From contig PHSQ01000005.1 of the NCBI GenBank assembly GCA_002862095.1, forward strand, positions 213,828 to 277,827: 64,000 nucleotides of DNA. The letters are read 5' to 3'. The notes beneath the pieces were generated by a model, which was given only the letters and a program-made list of their open reading frames with translations, had not been told where the DNA came from and did not search any database. Source of the stretch: Methylocystis sp. KS32 (GTDB lineage: Bacteria > Pseudomonadota > Alphaproteobacteria > Rhizobiales > Beijerinckiaceae). The translations under genes were made by a program, and so were the position numbers. Of this stretch, positions 45,398 through 55,218 are shown piece after piece (position 1 is the stretch's first letter; every line of letters begins with the position of its first letter).

Positions 45398-46777
45398 TCA
45401 TCGCGGCAGCGAGACGATCGCGCGGAGGCCACCTGCCGGCCGGTTGGCCAGCGAGATCTGCCCGCCATGAGCCTGCGCGATCGATTGTGCGATAGCGAGG
45501 CCCAGGCCCGTGCCCCCCGTCTCTCGACTCCGAGACTGCTCCAGGCGGTAGAACGGCTCGAATACCCGTTGCAGCTCGGCATCAGGAATACCCGGACCTT
45601 CGTCGTCGATGAGGATGTTGATAGCAACTGGCGACGTAAGGAGTTCGACCCGTGCCGATTTTCCGTACTTCACGGCATTGTCGAGCAAGTTGATCACCGC
45701 ACGTCGCAAATCGCCAGATTGGCATTCGAGAACGACCGGTTCTGAAGGCTCCATCGTCACCCGCAGTCCGGCATCTGCCATGTCATCGACGATGGATGAC
45801 AGCAGCGCGCTGAGGTCGGTGCGCCGGCGTGGTTCGGCGGCAGCCTCGTCGCGCGCGAATTTCAAGGTCGCGTCGATCATCGCGTCGAGGTCGCCAATGC
45901 TGGCAAGCATCCGATCGCGCTCTTCGCCCTCCGGCAGCCCTTCAATGCGCAACCGCAGCAGCGTCAGCGGTGTCCGCAGGTCGTGTGATAGCCCCGCCAG
46001 CATGCGAGTCCGGTTCCCAAGAACCCGCTGGAGCCGCGCCTGCATCTTGTTGAAGGCCTGTGCCGTCTGGCGCATCTCCATGCTACCTGCTTCCGCAATC
46101 GGCGGCGCGTTGACGTCACGTCCCAGGCGCTCGGCGGCCTGGGCCACGATGCCGAGTGGCGCGGTTACACGCCGGACCGCCCAAATAGATGTGAGCACCA
46201 CGATAACCGACATCACCGCCAGGGCAGCAACAAACTGCCATGACGCTGAAGGCCCGGCGTCCGGCAATGCGGTAACAAATGACAGCCATTGTCCATTCGA
46301 AAGTTGGACGACGGCTTGAAGGCCGCGCCAATTCCCAGCCCCGTGCATCCATGGTCCCATCATCGGCATCGGATGTGCGAATCCGGTGAGCCGCGAGCTT
46401 GGTGGCCCGGCGACAAAGATGTGTAGCCGTGCCGCCAGAGCTTCAGGCAACTGCTCGACGAGGTAGCGTTGAACCGGAAGATCAGCGAAATCGGAAGCTC
46501 CAGCGGAAGTTGCGAGCGGCTCTGACGAAAGGGTGACACGAAGCGTCGGGTCGCTCGCGGCGGCGACGATGCGACTACGCCAATCCTCAGGGGCTTCGTC
46601 GATCAGGCGGACCAGATTGGCGATCCGCTGCGTCGCCGCGTAGCCGCCGACCGCACGCACCGCCTGACCCCGGTCGGTGGCGTATATCCAGTTAGCGACG
46701 AAGTGGGAGGCAGCCAGCCCAACAAGCAGAATCAGTATCATCTGACCAACGAGGGTACGAGGCAGCAATCGTGTCAT
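45398..46777 (-). CDS. sensor histidine kinase
   Basis: 459 residues. A membrane helix near residues 10-32 and another near 180-200 enclose a periplasmic sensor; HAMP follows. The kinase core shows the H box (GLSHDLRTPLTLLRL), N box (LLDNAVKYGKS) and G boxes (DDEGPGIPD, GGTGLGLAIAQS). It is an EnvZ-like kinase. The start overlaps the response-regulator stop (ATGA). The stimulus is unknown; the divergent Spy/CpxP-like protein suggests envelope or metal stress. Confidence 0.93.
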   Translation of the reverse strand: MTRLLPRTLVGQMILILLVGLAASHFVANWIYATDRGQAVRAVGGYAATQRIANLVRLIDEAPEDWRSRIVAAASDPTLRVTLSSEPLATSAGASDFADLPVQRYLVEQLPEALAARLHIFVAGPPSSRLTGFAHPMPMMGPWMHGAGNWRGLQAVVQLSNGQWLSFVTALPDAGPSASWQFVAALAVMSVIVVLTSIWAVRRVTAPLGIVAQAAERLGRDVNAPPIAEAGSMEMRQTAQAFNKMQARLQRVLGNRTRMLAGLSHDLRTPLTLLRLRIEGLPEGEERDRMLASIGDLDAMIDATLKFARDEAAAEPRRRTDLSALLSSIVDDMADAGLRVTMEPSEPVVLECQSGDLRRAVINLLDNAVKYGKSARVELLTSPVAINILIDDEGPGIPDAELQRVFEPFYRLEQSRSRETGGTGLGLAIAQSIAQAHGGQISLANRPAGGLRAIVSLPR

Positions 46778-47496
46778 GATTGACTGACTGGCGGCGTAAA
46801 CATGTAGCCACCGCCCCAGATGGTCTTGATTAGTCGCGGGTCGGCCGGATCGTGCTCAAGCTTCTTGCGCAACCGGCTCACCTGGGTGTCGATACTGCGA
46901 TCAAAGCCGGCCGCGGCTCGTCCGCGCGCCAGGTCGAGGAGTTGATCGCGGCTCAGCACACGCTGGGGCCGCTCGACCATGACCAGCAGCAACTCATATT
47001 CTCCAGAGCTGAGCGGCACGCTTACTCCGTCGTTACGAAGCAACTCCCGGCTCGCGGTATCCAAAACCCAACGGTCGAACCGGTATGCCTTTGCCGACGG
47101 TCCGCGTGCGGTGCCAGAATCTTCCATTCGACTGCGGCGCAGTACGGCCCGAATGCGGGCGATCAACTCGCGGCTCCCAAACGGTTTGGGCAGATAATCG
47201 TCGGCGCCCATCTCCAGGCCAATGACGCGATCCACCTCTTCGCCCTTGGCGGTAAGCATGATGATCGGAACATTACTCTCGGCACGAACGGTTCGGCAGA
47301 GCGACAGCCCGTCCTCGCCGGGAAGCATCAGATCGAGCAGGATCAGATCGATCCGACTGTCGGCGAGGAGCTTCCGCATGGCCTTTCCATCGGAAACCCC
47401 GCTGACCCGGAAACCTTCCCGATTCAGAACGCGCGAGACCAACTCGCGCATCTCACGGTGGTCGTCCACGATCAGGATGTGCGGCGCGGCGTTCAT
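46774..47496 (-). CDS. OmpR-family response regulator
   Basis: 240 residues from the ATG at 47496 (MNAAPHILIVDDHREMRELV); longer frames upstream have no family match. The receiver has DD at the N-terminus, the phospho-acceptor in LILLDLMLPGEDG and Lys in MLTAKGEE. The C-terminal winged helix has LSSGEYELLLVMVERPQ and DTQVSRLRKKLEHDP. It is coupled to the kinase gene and divergent from the Spy/CpxP-like gene, which is its likely target. Confidence 0.94.
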   Translation of the reverse strand: MNAAPHILIVDDHREMRELVSRVLNREGFRVSGVSDGKAMRKLLADSRIDLILLDLMLPGEDGLSLCRTVRAESNVPIIMLTAKGEEVDRVIGLEMGADDYLPKPFGSRELIARIRAVLRRSRMEDSGTARGPSAKAYRFDRWVLDTASRELLRNDGVSVPLSSGEYELLLVMVERPQRVLSRDQLLDLARGRAAAGFDRSIDTQVSRLRKKLEHDPADPRLIKTIWGGGYMFTPPVSQS

Positions 47497-47569
47497 GGAT
47501 GAACCGTAAGCGGCCCCGGACGGAAGGTCTGCCGAATAATTGTGGCGGAAGGTGTCCATGGTGAGCTTT

Positions 47570-47608
47570 GACAAACCTTGCCACACATTTCGCTCCTGTC
47601 GACAAACC
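47570..47608. promoter_or_regulatory. direct repeat between response regulator and Spy-like gene
   Basis: GACAAACC occurs at 47570-47577 and 47601-47608, 31 bases apart (three helical turns), each followed by a TG step. The site lies in the 182-base divergent region and is a candidate binding site for the OmpR-family regulator. Confidence 0.4.
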
Positions 47609-47678
47609 CTGGTGACAGGTGAGGCCCAGATGTTCGGTGACGGCGGAAGTAGCGCCGACACATGACAGGAGCATCTCG

Positions 47679-48257
47679 ATGAGAAAAATTACCAAGGCCC
47701 TCGCGATCGGCGCCGTTGTCGCCGCGGTCGGGGGTATCGGCCTGGCGGCCATGGCGGAAACGTCTGGCCCGGGTTTCGGCCTTCCCTTCATGCGCGGGCA
47801 CATGGGTTCCGGCATGATGGGTATGACGGGTGGTCCTCAGGGGCGCGGCTTCGGCGATCCAGCGGCGCATCTCGCGGCGTTGAAGACTGAGCTCAGCATC
47901 AAGCCGGAGCAGACGGCGGCATGGGATTCGTACGCGAAGGCGGTGCAGGACACCGCCGCGCAAATGCAGGCGGCTCGCGGCAATATGGATATGAACGCGA
48001 TTCACGACATGCCCCCCCAGGATCGTTCCGCGTTCATGACCACGCAGTGGGACATGCACGAGCAGGCCTTTGGCAAGGTGAAGGCCGCCGCCGAGGCGCT
48101 GCTACCGTCGCTCGATGACGCCCAAAAGGCCAAGGCGCGGACAGCGCTACCTGGTCTCGCGACACGCGGTCCATCCGGCATGCAGCAGGCGGGCATGCCG
48201 ATGATGCGTCATGGCATGGGGATGATGCAGGGGCCGATGGGCGGCGGACCTCGCTGA
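47679..48257 (+). CDS. Spy/CpxP-like periplasmic protein
   Basis: 192 residues from the ATG at 47679 (AGGAG upstream). A Sec signal (MRKITKALAIGAVVAAVGGI up to AMAE) is followed by a Met-, Gly- and His-rich stretch (MRGHMGSGMMGMTGGP), helical LTxxQ-like repeats (ELSIKPEQTAAWDSY), and a Met-rich tail (MPMMRHGMGMMQ). This is the Spy/CpxP chaperone family. The Met-rich ends may bind copper or silver; that is inference. Confidence 0.82.
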   Translation: MRKITKALAIGAVVAAVGGIGLAAMAETSGPGFGLPFMRGHMGSGMMGMTGGPQGRGFGDPAAHLAALKTELSIKPEQTAAWDSYAKAVQDTAAQMQAARGNMDMNAIHDMPPQDRSAFMTTQWDMHEQAFGKVKAAAEALLPSLDDAQKAKARTALPGLATRGPSGMQQAGMPMMRHGMGMMQGPMGGGPR

Positions 48258-48335
48258 TCGCGTGACGGGTGCCTAACTGGGGCCGGCTGCAGACAGGCAT
48301 CCGGCCCCGTTACCCGCCTCGACATAATAGCCGGG

Positions 48336-49523
48336 TCAGCCGAACCGCTCGAGCGCCAGCGCGATGCCCTGACCGCCGCCAATGCATAACGTGACAACCC
48401 CGCGGCGCAGCCCGTCACGCCGCATGGAATGCAGCAGGCGGGTCGTGAGGATCGCACCGCTCGCCCCGATAGGATGACCGTGCGCGATAGCGCCTCCCTC
48501 GACATTTACAATCTCTTCCGGGATGCCAAGTTCGCGCGTCACCGCGAGCGCGATGGCAGCGAACGCCTCGTTGATCTCGATCCGCTCGATATCCTTCGTC
48601 TGCCACCCGGCGCGCTGTAGTGCCTGGCGAACCGCCGGCACGGGCCCGAGGCCGAACATCCCCGGCTCCACCGCACCGACGCCGTAGGCGACCAGCCGGG
48701 CCATCGGGCGCAATCCGTGGCGCTCCGCCCAACCCTTCTCGGCCACGACCATCGCCGCCGCGCCACTGTTCAACCCGGGGGCGCTACCCGCCGTGATGGT
48801 ACCGTCTTTGCGAAATGCGGGCTTCAGGCGGGTGAGCGAGTCGAGGGTGGTGTCCGGGCGGTTGTGCTCGTCCTTGTCGAACACCGTCGGCCCCTTCCGG
48901 CCGGGGATTTCGATCGGGGCGATTTCGTCCTTGAAGTGTCCGGCCGCCTGCGCCGCCGAGAACAGACGCTGGGACCGTTCGGCCCAGCGATCCTGGTCGC
49001 CGCGGGTTATCTGCATCTTGGTCACGAGATCTTCGGTGTGCCAGCCGGAGTGCTGACCGGAGAAGGCGTCATTCAGCCCATCTTCCAGCATCGCATCGAC
49101 GAGCACACCCGGCCCCATGCGGTAGCCCCAGCGAGCCTCGCGCTGGAGATAGGGAGCGAGGTCCATGTTCTCCATTCCGCCGGCGAGGGCGCTGTCGACG
49201 AAGCCCAGCATCACCTCCTGCGCCGCCGAGGCGATGGCCTGCGCACCGGAACCGCAAACGCGGTTGACCGTCATCGCCGGGACTTCCACCGGCACCCCTC
49301 CGCCGATCGCCGCCTGCCGAGCGGCGTTCATCTTCACGCCGGCCTGGATCACATTGCCCATGACCACCGTGCCGATGTCCGCCGCGTCCAGTCCCGCGCT
49401 TGCCAGCACCGCCTTGATCGCCGCCGCGCCGAGCGCCGGGGCGGGCGTGGCCTTGAGCGTGCCGCCGAACGTGCCGATCGCGGTGCGGACCGGATTGCAA
49501 ATGACGACTTCGCGATGCTCCAT
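48336..49523 (-). CDS. acetyl-CoA C-acyltransferase (thiolase)
   Basis: 395 residues, complete. [20 protein letters not shown] has the nucleophilic Cys near residue 90, [13 protein letters not shown] the active-site loop, [14 protein letters not shown] the His, and [14 protein letters not shown] the second Cys near the end. It catalyses acyl-CoA cleavage or condensation of two acetyl-CoA. No other fatty-acid or PHA gene is nearby, so its role on this element is unclear. Confidence 0.93.
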   Translation of the reverse strand: MEHREVVICNPVRTAIGTFGGTLKATPAPALGAAAIKAVLASAGLDAADIGTVVMGNVIQAGVKMNAARQAAIGGGVPVEVPAMTVNRVCGSGAQAIASAAQEVMLGFVDSALAGGMENMDLAPYLQREARWGYRMGPGVLVDAMLEDGLNDAFSGQHSGWHTEDLVTKMQITRGDQDRWAERSQRLFSAAQAAGHFKDEIAPIEIPGRKGPTVFDKDEHNRPDTTLDSLTRLKPAFRKDGTITAGSAPGLNSGAAAMVVAEKGWAERHGLRPMARLVAYGVGAVEPGMFGLGPVPAVRQALQRAGWQTKDIERIEINEAFAAIALAVTRELGIPEEIVNVEGGAIAHGHPIGASGAILTTRLLHSMRRDGLRRGVVTLCIGGGQGIALALERFG

Positions 49524-49600
49524 CGGGCCACTCCTGTTGCGTTAGGTAGTTTGCTTAGAGGGTTCATAGGCCGCCGCGGTCATGCCCGCGTTGACGCACG

Positions 49601-50557
49601 TCAAGCCGAGACAGGTGCATCGTTCAGCGTCAGATCGAAGACCGGGTACATCTCCAGCGGAAAATACGACAGCTTGGCCTGCCGAAGGCCGGGGCGGTCG
49701 AGATCCTCTTCGCGGTTTATCAAATGGTATCCCGCTGCCGCGATCAGCCGCGACGTTTCACGGTTGACCATCTGATACAGCCCCTTGAAGTCCCTCAGTG
49801 CCTTTTCGTAGTGCACCACGGCCGTATCGATGTTCTGCCGCTCGAAGATCGAGAACGCCACCGGCCGGCCGCCGACGCGGATTATCAGCCCGCTTTGCTC
49901 GAGCACGTCGAAGTGTTCCATCGCGAAATCAAGCGCCTGTAGCTCGGCCCGCAGGGACGGATCATCCGGTTGGGTGCCGTCGCCGTGGGCGACCGCTAGC
50001 AGAACGTCACGGCAGAGCGAACCGCAACTCGCATCGAGCGGCACCGCCTCCCAGTCCGGGTAAAGCCCGAGGAACTGTGCGATCAGGTTGCGCTTCTTGG
50101 CGTAGTTTCCGCCGGGCAACTCGGCCAGATCGCGTGCCAGGTAAATATAGTTGGCACCGCCGCGGTCCTCCTCGGCGGTGAAACGCCCGCAGAACTCAGG
50201 ATTTTGATCGATATACGACTTTGCCACGTACAACATTTTCAGGCGATATGGCAGCGCTGCCGCTGCTGCTACCAGGTCCGTGCAGCATGCAGTGCTCGGC
50301 TGTCCGATCGACTGAAGCAGATGGCGCTCGCCGTCATCGCCCAATGTCCGCGAGAGCAACAGACACTCCGGCGCTACGCGTGACCACATCACACCATACG
50401 GCTCTGCCCATGCCGCCAGGGAAGCGAAACTGTAGCCAGAGACCCGCTGCGGATAGCGGCGAAGGTAGTCCTGCATCACCACCTTGTCCTCCAGCACGAC
50501 GGGCTGAAAATGGTGGCCGAGAAACATGGTCCCCTTGTCTTGCCGCTCGCTTTTCAT
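49601..50557 (-). CDS. DUF2156 (LPG synthase C-terminal-like) protein
   Basis: 318 residues with the acyltransferase-like fold of the DUF2156/phosphatidylglycerol lysyltransferase C-terminal family: YSFASLAAWAEPYGVMW near the start, VGGRPVAFSIFERQNIDTAV and VVHYEKALRDFKGLYQMVNR toward the end. No membrane part, unlike MprF. Its start overlaps the stop of the metal ATPase gene (ATGA at 50554), so the two are coupled. Substrate unknown. Confidence 0.78.
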   Translation of the reverse strand: MKSERQDKGTMFLGHHFQPVVLEDKVVMQDYLRRYPQRVSGYSFASLAAWAEPYGVMWSRVAPECLLLSRTLGDDGERHLLQSIGQPSTACCTDLVAAAAALPYRLKMLYVAKSYIDQNPEFCGRFTAEEDRGGANYIYLARDLAELPGGNYAKKRNLIAQFLGLYPDWEAVPLDASCGSLCRDVLLAVAHGDGTQPDDPSLRAELQALDFAMEHFDVLEQSGLIIRVGGRPVAFSIFERQNIDTAVVHYEKALRDFKGLYQMVNRETSRLIAAAGYHLINREEDLDRPGLRQAKLSYFPLEMYPVFDLTLNDAPVSA

Positions 50558-53052
50558 GACACGCTCCTGGGGACGGTCTCTGTCGGATCGCGATAGGCCA
50601 GCAGCCGCAATGCGTTCGCCACCACCAGCAGTGTTGAGCCTTCATGGAAGACCACGGCCACACCGAGTTGCAGCCCGAGCAGCGTCGCCGGCACCAGCAC
50701 GGTGACCATGCCGAGGCTGATCCAGAGGTTTTGCCTGATGATGCGGCTGGTGGCGCGGCTCAAACCGATCACGAATGGCAGGCGTGACAGCTCGTCGCCC
50801 ATCAGCGCCACGTCGGCTGTCTCCAGCGCCACGTCCGATCCAGCCGCCCCCATTGCGATGCCCACGGTCGCATTGGCCATGGCAGGCGCGTCGTTCACGC
50901 CGTCGCCGACCATCGCCACTTCCTGTTCAGATCGCAGTCGCTTTATCGCCGCAACTTTGTCTTCAGGCATTAAATCGCCCCACGCCTCGTCGAGGCCAAC
51001 CTGCTTCGCGACGGCCTCGGCGACCCGTCGGTTGTCCCCGGAGATCATGATCATGCGGGTGATGCCGAGTGCGCGCAGCCGTGCGATGACCGCCGCGGCG
51101 GAAGCACGCGGCGTGTCCATCAGGCCCAGTACACCGAGATACTTGTCGCCGCGCCGCACGACCATCGTGGTGCGGCCCTGTTCTTCCAGACCGCTGATCA
51201 CGCGCTGCAACTCGGCTGGCAGCGGTGCCCCCTCGACCTCGGCGAACAGCGTGGCCTTGCCGACAATGACTTGCTCGCCGCCAACTCTGGCTGCAAGACC
51301 ACGGCCGGTGATGCTGCGCAGATCCTCAACTGGCGGCACCGCTGCTCCGTCACCGAGCCGCACGCGTCCGTCTCGAACCACGGCGGTTGCCAGCGGGTGA
51401 TCGCTGCGCTCCTCGACCGCGACGGCGATGGTCAAGAGATCCTGCTCCGCCACCCCCAACGCCGGCATCACATCCGTGACCCGGGGCTTGCCCTCAGTCA
51501 GAGTGCCCGTCTTGTCGAAAGCAATGGCGCCGAGCGTACCGAGATTTTCCAACGGCCCACCGCCCTTCACCAGGACGCCGCCGCGTGCTGCCCTGGCGAC
51601 GCCGGACAGCACCGCACTCGGCGTCGAAATCGCCAGCGCGCAAGGACTGGCGGCCACCAGCACCGCCATGGCGCGGTAGAAGCTGGTGCCGAAAGGCTCG
51701 TCGATCACCACCCAGGCAAACAGCAGGAGAATAACCGACGCCAGGACGGCGGGAACGAAAATGCGTTCGAAGCGATCGGTGAATCGCTGTGTCGGCGATT
51801 TCCGTGTCTCCGCTTCGCCCACCATGCGGACAAGGCGGGCCAGTGTGCTGTCCGAGGCCAGTCTGATGACCTGGACTTCCAGCGCCCCACTGCCGTTGAT
51901 CGTGCCTGCGTAAACGCGATACTCGGCTGCAAGCGCCTGCGGCCGAAGGGCAGCTTCCCCGGCATTGGCTACAGCCTGCTTATCCACCGGGAGACTCTCG
52001 CCGGTGACGGGTGCTTGATTGACGCTGCTGGCGCCGAGGATGACGAAGCCGTCCGCTGGAATGCGCGTGTTCGGCCGGACGATGATCGTATCGCCCACTA
52101 GCAGATCCGCGACCGGAACCTCGGTCACTACTCCGCCACGGCGAACCTCGGCCGTCGGCGGCGCGAGGTTGGCAAGCGCCGCGATGGCGCGACGGGCGCG
52201 ACCCATCGCGTAATGCTCCAGCGCATGGCCGATGCTGAACAGGAACAGCAGCAGTGCGCCCTCGGCCCATTTGCCGAGAGAAGCGGCGCCGGCGGCCGCG
52301 ACCAGCATCAGAAAATCGATCTCGAACCGGCCGAGGCGAAGCTCGTCGATCGCCTCGCGCGCCAGATAGAAGCCACCGAAGCCATAGGCGGCGACGAAGC
52401 AGCCAAGCGCCACCCAGGCGGGCGCGATGCCTGCAACTGAGATCAGAAAGCCCGCCGCCAGCGATGCCCCACAGATGGCCGCGAAGATGAGTTCGCTGTT
52501 CTCGCCGAACAGGCCGCCATGCGCGTGTTCATGGTCTTCGACGGCCTCGCCCGCCGCGGGGAGTGCATGCGCGGGAGCGCGGACGACAACGCCCATGGCG
52601 TTGAGCATCTGGCGAAGCGCCTGTTCTGAGGTCAGAGTTCGATCGAACTCGATCCGGACTGGACCCGCGACCGCCGCGACCGCCTCCAGGACCCCTGGCA
52701 CGCGCAGTAAGTATTCGGAGACGGTACGTGCGCGGCGCTCATCCTGCAGCCCATTCGCCTCCCACAGCGCGTGGCCGAAGCGCTCGGTCACACGAGCGCC
52801 AGCACCCTCGGCGATCTCCCTGATCCGTCCGAGGCTGAGAATCTTGGGGTCATAGTGGATGCAGAGCTTGGCGGGCTGGTCTCCGGAGGCCGGCATGACG
52901 TGAACCTGGTCGATTCCGTCGCGGCCTGTCAGATCCCCCACCACCCGCCCGACGCAGGCGTCAGCTTCGCCCGGTGCATCTGGAAGCAGGACCGGCAGGT
53001 CTAATCGCAGCCGATTGATGTCTTTCGTGGCCACAGGCACCGAGCCTTTCAT
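50554..53052 (-). CDS. P1B-type metal-transporting ATPase (P1B-4-like)
   Basis: 832 residues from the ATG at 53052; a GTG at 53073 is possible. The N-terminus looks like two degenerate metal-binding domains without CxxC, then a short His stretch (DHEHAHGG). P-type motifs: VTGESLPVD, FDKTGTLTEG, ERSDHPLATA and GDGVNDAPAM. The ion site reads AASPCALAIS in TM6 and VVFHEGSTLLVVANALRLL near the end. SPC with HEGS/GT marks the P1B-4 group, which exports Co, Fe(II) or Zn rather than Cu. Confidence 0.88.
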   Translation of the reverse strand: MKGSVPVATKDINRLRLDLPVLLPDAPGEADACVGRVVGDLTGRDGIDQVHVMPASGDQPAKLCIHYDPKILSLGRIREIAEGAGARVTERFGHALWEANGLQDERRARTVSEYLLRVPGVLEAVAAVAGPVRIEFDRTLTSEQALRQMLNAMGVVVRAPAHALPAAGEAVEDHEHAHGGLFGENSELIFAAICGASLAAGFLISVAGIAPAWVALGCFVAAYGFGGFYLAREAIDELRLGRFEIDFLMLVAAAGAASLGKWAEGALLLFLFSIGHALEHYAMGRARRAIAALANLAPPTAEVRRGGVVTEVPVADLLVGDTIIVRPNTRIPADGFVILGASSVNQAPVTGESLPVDKQAVANAGEAALRPQALAAEYRVYAGTINGSGALEVQVIRLASDSTLARLVRMVGEAETRKSPTQRFTDRFERIFVPAVLASVILLLFAWVVIDEPFGTSFYRAMAVLVAASPCALAISTPSAVLSGVARAARGGVLVKGGGPLENLGTLGAIAFDKTGTLTEGKPRVTDVMPALGVAEQDLLTIAVAVEERSDHPLATAVVRDGRVRLGDGAAVPPVEDLRSITGRGLAARVGGEQVIVGKATLFAEVEGAPLPAELQRVISGLEEQGRTTMVVRRGDKYLGVLGLMDTPRASAAAVIARLRALGITRMIMISGDNRRVAEAVAKQVGLDEAWGDLMPEDKVAAIKRLRSEQEVAMVGDGVNDAPAMANATVGIAMGAAGSDVALETADVALMGDELSRLPFVIGLSRATSRIIRQNLWISLGMVTVLVPATLLGLQLGVAVVFHEGSTLLVVANALRLLAYRDPTETVPRSVS

Positions 53053-53188
53053 GGGATGGAGCCAATGGCGCACCGCCGGCGGCGCGTTTGCTGGTCAGCA
53101 GAGTTTTGGGGAGAACCCGTTGAAGAACATCACAGTTCAATCGCCGATTTTCGAGCGGCGACTTTCACCCGGCGTATGGCCAGGTCTT

Positions 53189-53596
53189 TTAATTGTCGGC
53201 CCGACGGATCACGCCCTCAAGCTTGGTCGCGGCAGCAACGGTGTTCGAAATTGTGCCGTATTTGCGGACGTTGGTGTGCAGGAGTTCAAGCCTGTGGTCG
53301 TCCTCGTCAGTATCAACAATCAGTTCGTAATCGACCGATACGATCTTTGGCGGGCTGTCCTGGCGGATGGCGTGAAGGTGGACCTCTACGCCGCGTAATT
53401 TGAAATCCAGCATCGGCGTCACACGCTCGATGCCCTTGATCATGCAGGCCGCGATCGCCGCCAGGAACAGCTCGGCCGGATTGAAAGCGTCGGGGCGACC
53501 ATCGAGTGCGGTATCGAGAACGATCTCGGCCGCTTTGGTGGTCGCCACGCTGCCGAGCGCATCGACGCGGCGCGCTTTCACCCGGTATTCAAGCAT
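53189..53596 (-). CDS. OsmC-family protein
   Basis: 135 residues. Of the two OsmC thiols, one is visible in ELFLAAIAACMIKGIERV; no second cysteine is obvious, so peroxidase activity is doubtful. The GRPDAFNPAELFLAAIAACM segment is the family signature. It starts three bases after the thioredoxin-like gene and is last in the arsR-arsP-like set. Confidence 0.82.
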   Translation of the reverse strand: MLEYRVKARRVDALGSVATTKAAEIVLDTALDGRPDAFNPAELFLAAIAACMIKGIERVTPMLDFKLRGVEVHLHAIRQDSPPKIVSVDYELIVDTDEDDHRLELLHTNVRKYGTISNTVAAATKLEGVIRRADN

Positions 53597-53599
53597 CGG

Positions 53600-53839
53600 T
53601 CATGCCGCCGCAAGCCACTTTGCGAGATCCTCGGCCTTTGGCAATCCACCAGCATGAACGACCTTACCATCGATCACGATGCCCGGGGTGGAAACGATGC
53701 CGTAGCCAGCGATAGCGGCGTAGTCGGTTATCTTCTCGATGCTGACGGGCACCCCGAGTTTGTCCGCCTGGGTCTGGACCATCTCAGCGGTGGTCACGCA
53801 GCGTTTGCAACCTGGGCCGAGAACCTTGACGTTTTTCAT
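53600..53839 (-). CDS. small thioredoxin-like redox protein
   Basis: 79 residues from the ATG at 53839 (GGAGA upstream). VKVLGPGCKRCVTTAEMVQ holds the CxxC, and GYGIVSTPGIVIDGKVVHAG has the cis-proline (STPG). This is the short 'redox-active disulfide protein 2' family, commonly next to ArsP-type permeases. It may donate electrons or hand over the arsenical. It lies 16 bases after the permease. Confidence 0.88.
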   Translation of the reverse strand: MKNVKVLGPGCKRCVTTAEMVQTQADKLGVPVSIEKITDYAAIAGYGIVSTPGIVIDGKVVHAGGLPKAEDLAKWLAAA

Positions 53840-53855
53840 GGGAAATCTCCGGAGT

Positions 53856-54917
53856 TCAGGTGAACAGTGCGTTAAACAGGAAGCCGACGGCCATGATGCC
53901 GACCGTGACCACGCCGATGAAGACAGCAATCAGGCGTGCGGTGAGCACCTTGCGCAGGATGATCATTTCGGGCGCCGACAGCGCGGTCACCGCCATCATG
54001 AAGGCCAACACGGTGCCCAGTGCTGCCCCTTTGCCGAGCAGGGCCTCGACCACCGGGATGATCCCGGCCGCGTTGGAATAGATGGGAATGCCGACCAGCA
54101 CGGCCGCCGGCACCGACCACCAGTGATTGCTGCCCATGATACCCGCAAGCATCTCGGCCGGCACATAGCCGTGGATGAAGGCGCCCGCTGCGATGCCGAC
54201 GATAATCCACACCCAAACCCGGCCAAAGATATCCTGCACGGCCTCAATCCCGGCGTGGATGCGGTCGGCGATGGTCAGATGCTCGCTCGGCAGGTCGGCT
54301 GAGCCGCTGCGGACATCGAGCACCCATTGCTCCAGCCAGCTTTCCAGATGCAGCCGGCCGATGACCCAGCCGGCGATGATGGAAACCGCAAGCCCAAAGC
54401 CGAGATAGGTAAGTGCGACCTTCCAGCCGACCAGGGCGAACAGCAGCCCTAGCGCCACCTCGTTGATCATCGGCGAGGCGATCAGGAACGAGAAGGTGAC
54501 ACCCAGAGGCACGCCGGCTGAGACGAAGCCCACAAACAGCGGCACGGCGGAGCAGGAGCAGAACGGGGTGAAGATGCCGAGGCTGGCTGCGGCGACATTG
54601 CCGAGTCCCTCGCGCTTCCCGGCCAGAAAGGCACGAGTGCGTTCGGGCGAGAAAAAGCTGCGCACCATGCCCATGGCGAATACCACCAGCGCCAGCAGCA
54701 TGAGCACCTTTGGGGTGTCGAAGATGAAGAAGCTGGCAGCTTCCTGGAGATGGCTACCGGGCGTGATCGGCATCTGGGCGACCGCCCAATTGGAGAACGG
54801 CTCGAGCTGCCAATAGACGGCGAACCAGGCGATGAGGCCCAGGATGGTGACGCCGATCAGCTTCGCATCGCCAAGCGTCTGATTGGGAGGTGGCGAGGTC
54901 AGGGTTGAGGTAGTCAT
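53856..54917 (-). CDS. ArsP/YraQ-type permease
   Basis: 353 residues with eight or more hydrophobic segments and the family signature GIFTPFCSCSAVPLFVGFVS near residue 115, plus ASPMINEVALGLLFALVGW. The PF03773 permeases include ArsP, which exports trivalent methyl- and aromatic arsenicals. The upstream ArsR and downstream thioredoxin-like gene favour that role. The start overlaps the arsR stop (ATGA at 54914). Confidence 0.85.
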   Translation of the reverse strand: MTTSTLTSPPPNQTLGDAKLIGVTILGLIAWFAVYWQLEPFSNWAVAQMPITPGSHLQEAASFFIFDTPKVLMLLALVVFAMGMVRSFFSPERTRAFLAGKREGLGNVAAASLGIFTPFCSCSAVPLFVGFVSAGVPLGVTFSFLIASPMINEVALGLLFALVGWKVALTYLGFGLAVSIIAGWVIGRLHLESWLEQWVLDVRSGSADLPSEHLTIADRIHAGIEAVQDIFGRVWVWIIVGIAAGAFIHGYVPAEMLAGIMGSNHWWSVPAAVLVGIPIYSNAAGIIPVVEALLGKGAALGTVLAFMMAVTALSAPEMIILRKVLTARLIAVFIGVVTVGIMAVGFLFNALFT

Positions 54918-55210
54918 GCTGCGATCCGTTCAGGAAGTGGCGGGACCGACAGAGCGGCCTGGATGAGGGTCGCAACGGGCTCCGGCAGATTCGGGGTGCG
55001 CCGGTAGCGCACCCATTGGGCGTCACGGCGATCTGTCACCAGCCCAGCGCTCTTGAGCGTCGCCATATGGCGGGACATCCGCGATTGGCTTGCTCCGAGG
55101 CGCTCCATCAATTCGCAGACGCAATGCTCATGGCCGTCCCAGAGAAGGCGGATGGCGGCGAGACGTGTTGGTTCGGCCAGGGCGGAAAGGAGGGTGACTG
55201 GATCGTGCAT
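54914..55210 (-). CDS. arsR: ArsR-family regulator
   Basis: 98 residues. LLSALAEPTRLAAIRLLWDG, HEHCVCELMERLGASQSRMS and RHMATLKSAGLVTDR form the winged helix. CVC in the DNA-recognition region is the classic ELCVCDL-type As(III) site. It is the first gene of the arsR-permease-thioredoxin-osmC operon and has an operator just upstream. Confidence 0.93.
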   Translation of the reverse strand: MHDPVTLLSALAEPTRLAAIRLLWDGHEHCVCELMERLGASQSRMSRHMATLKSAGLVTDRRDAQWVRYRRTPNLPEPVATLIQAALSVPPLPERIAA

Positions 55211-55218
55211 AGCGCTTT

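Noticed and set aside
48417..49775. Plus-strand frames opposite the thiolase gene
   Set aside because: The minus-strand thiolase is full length with both catalytic cysteines and the histidine motif.
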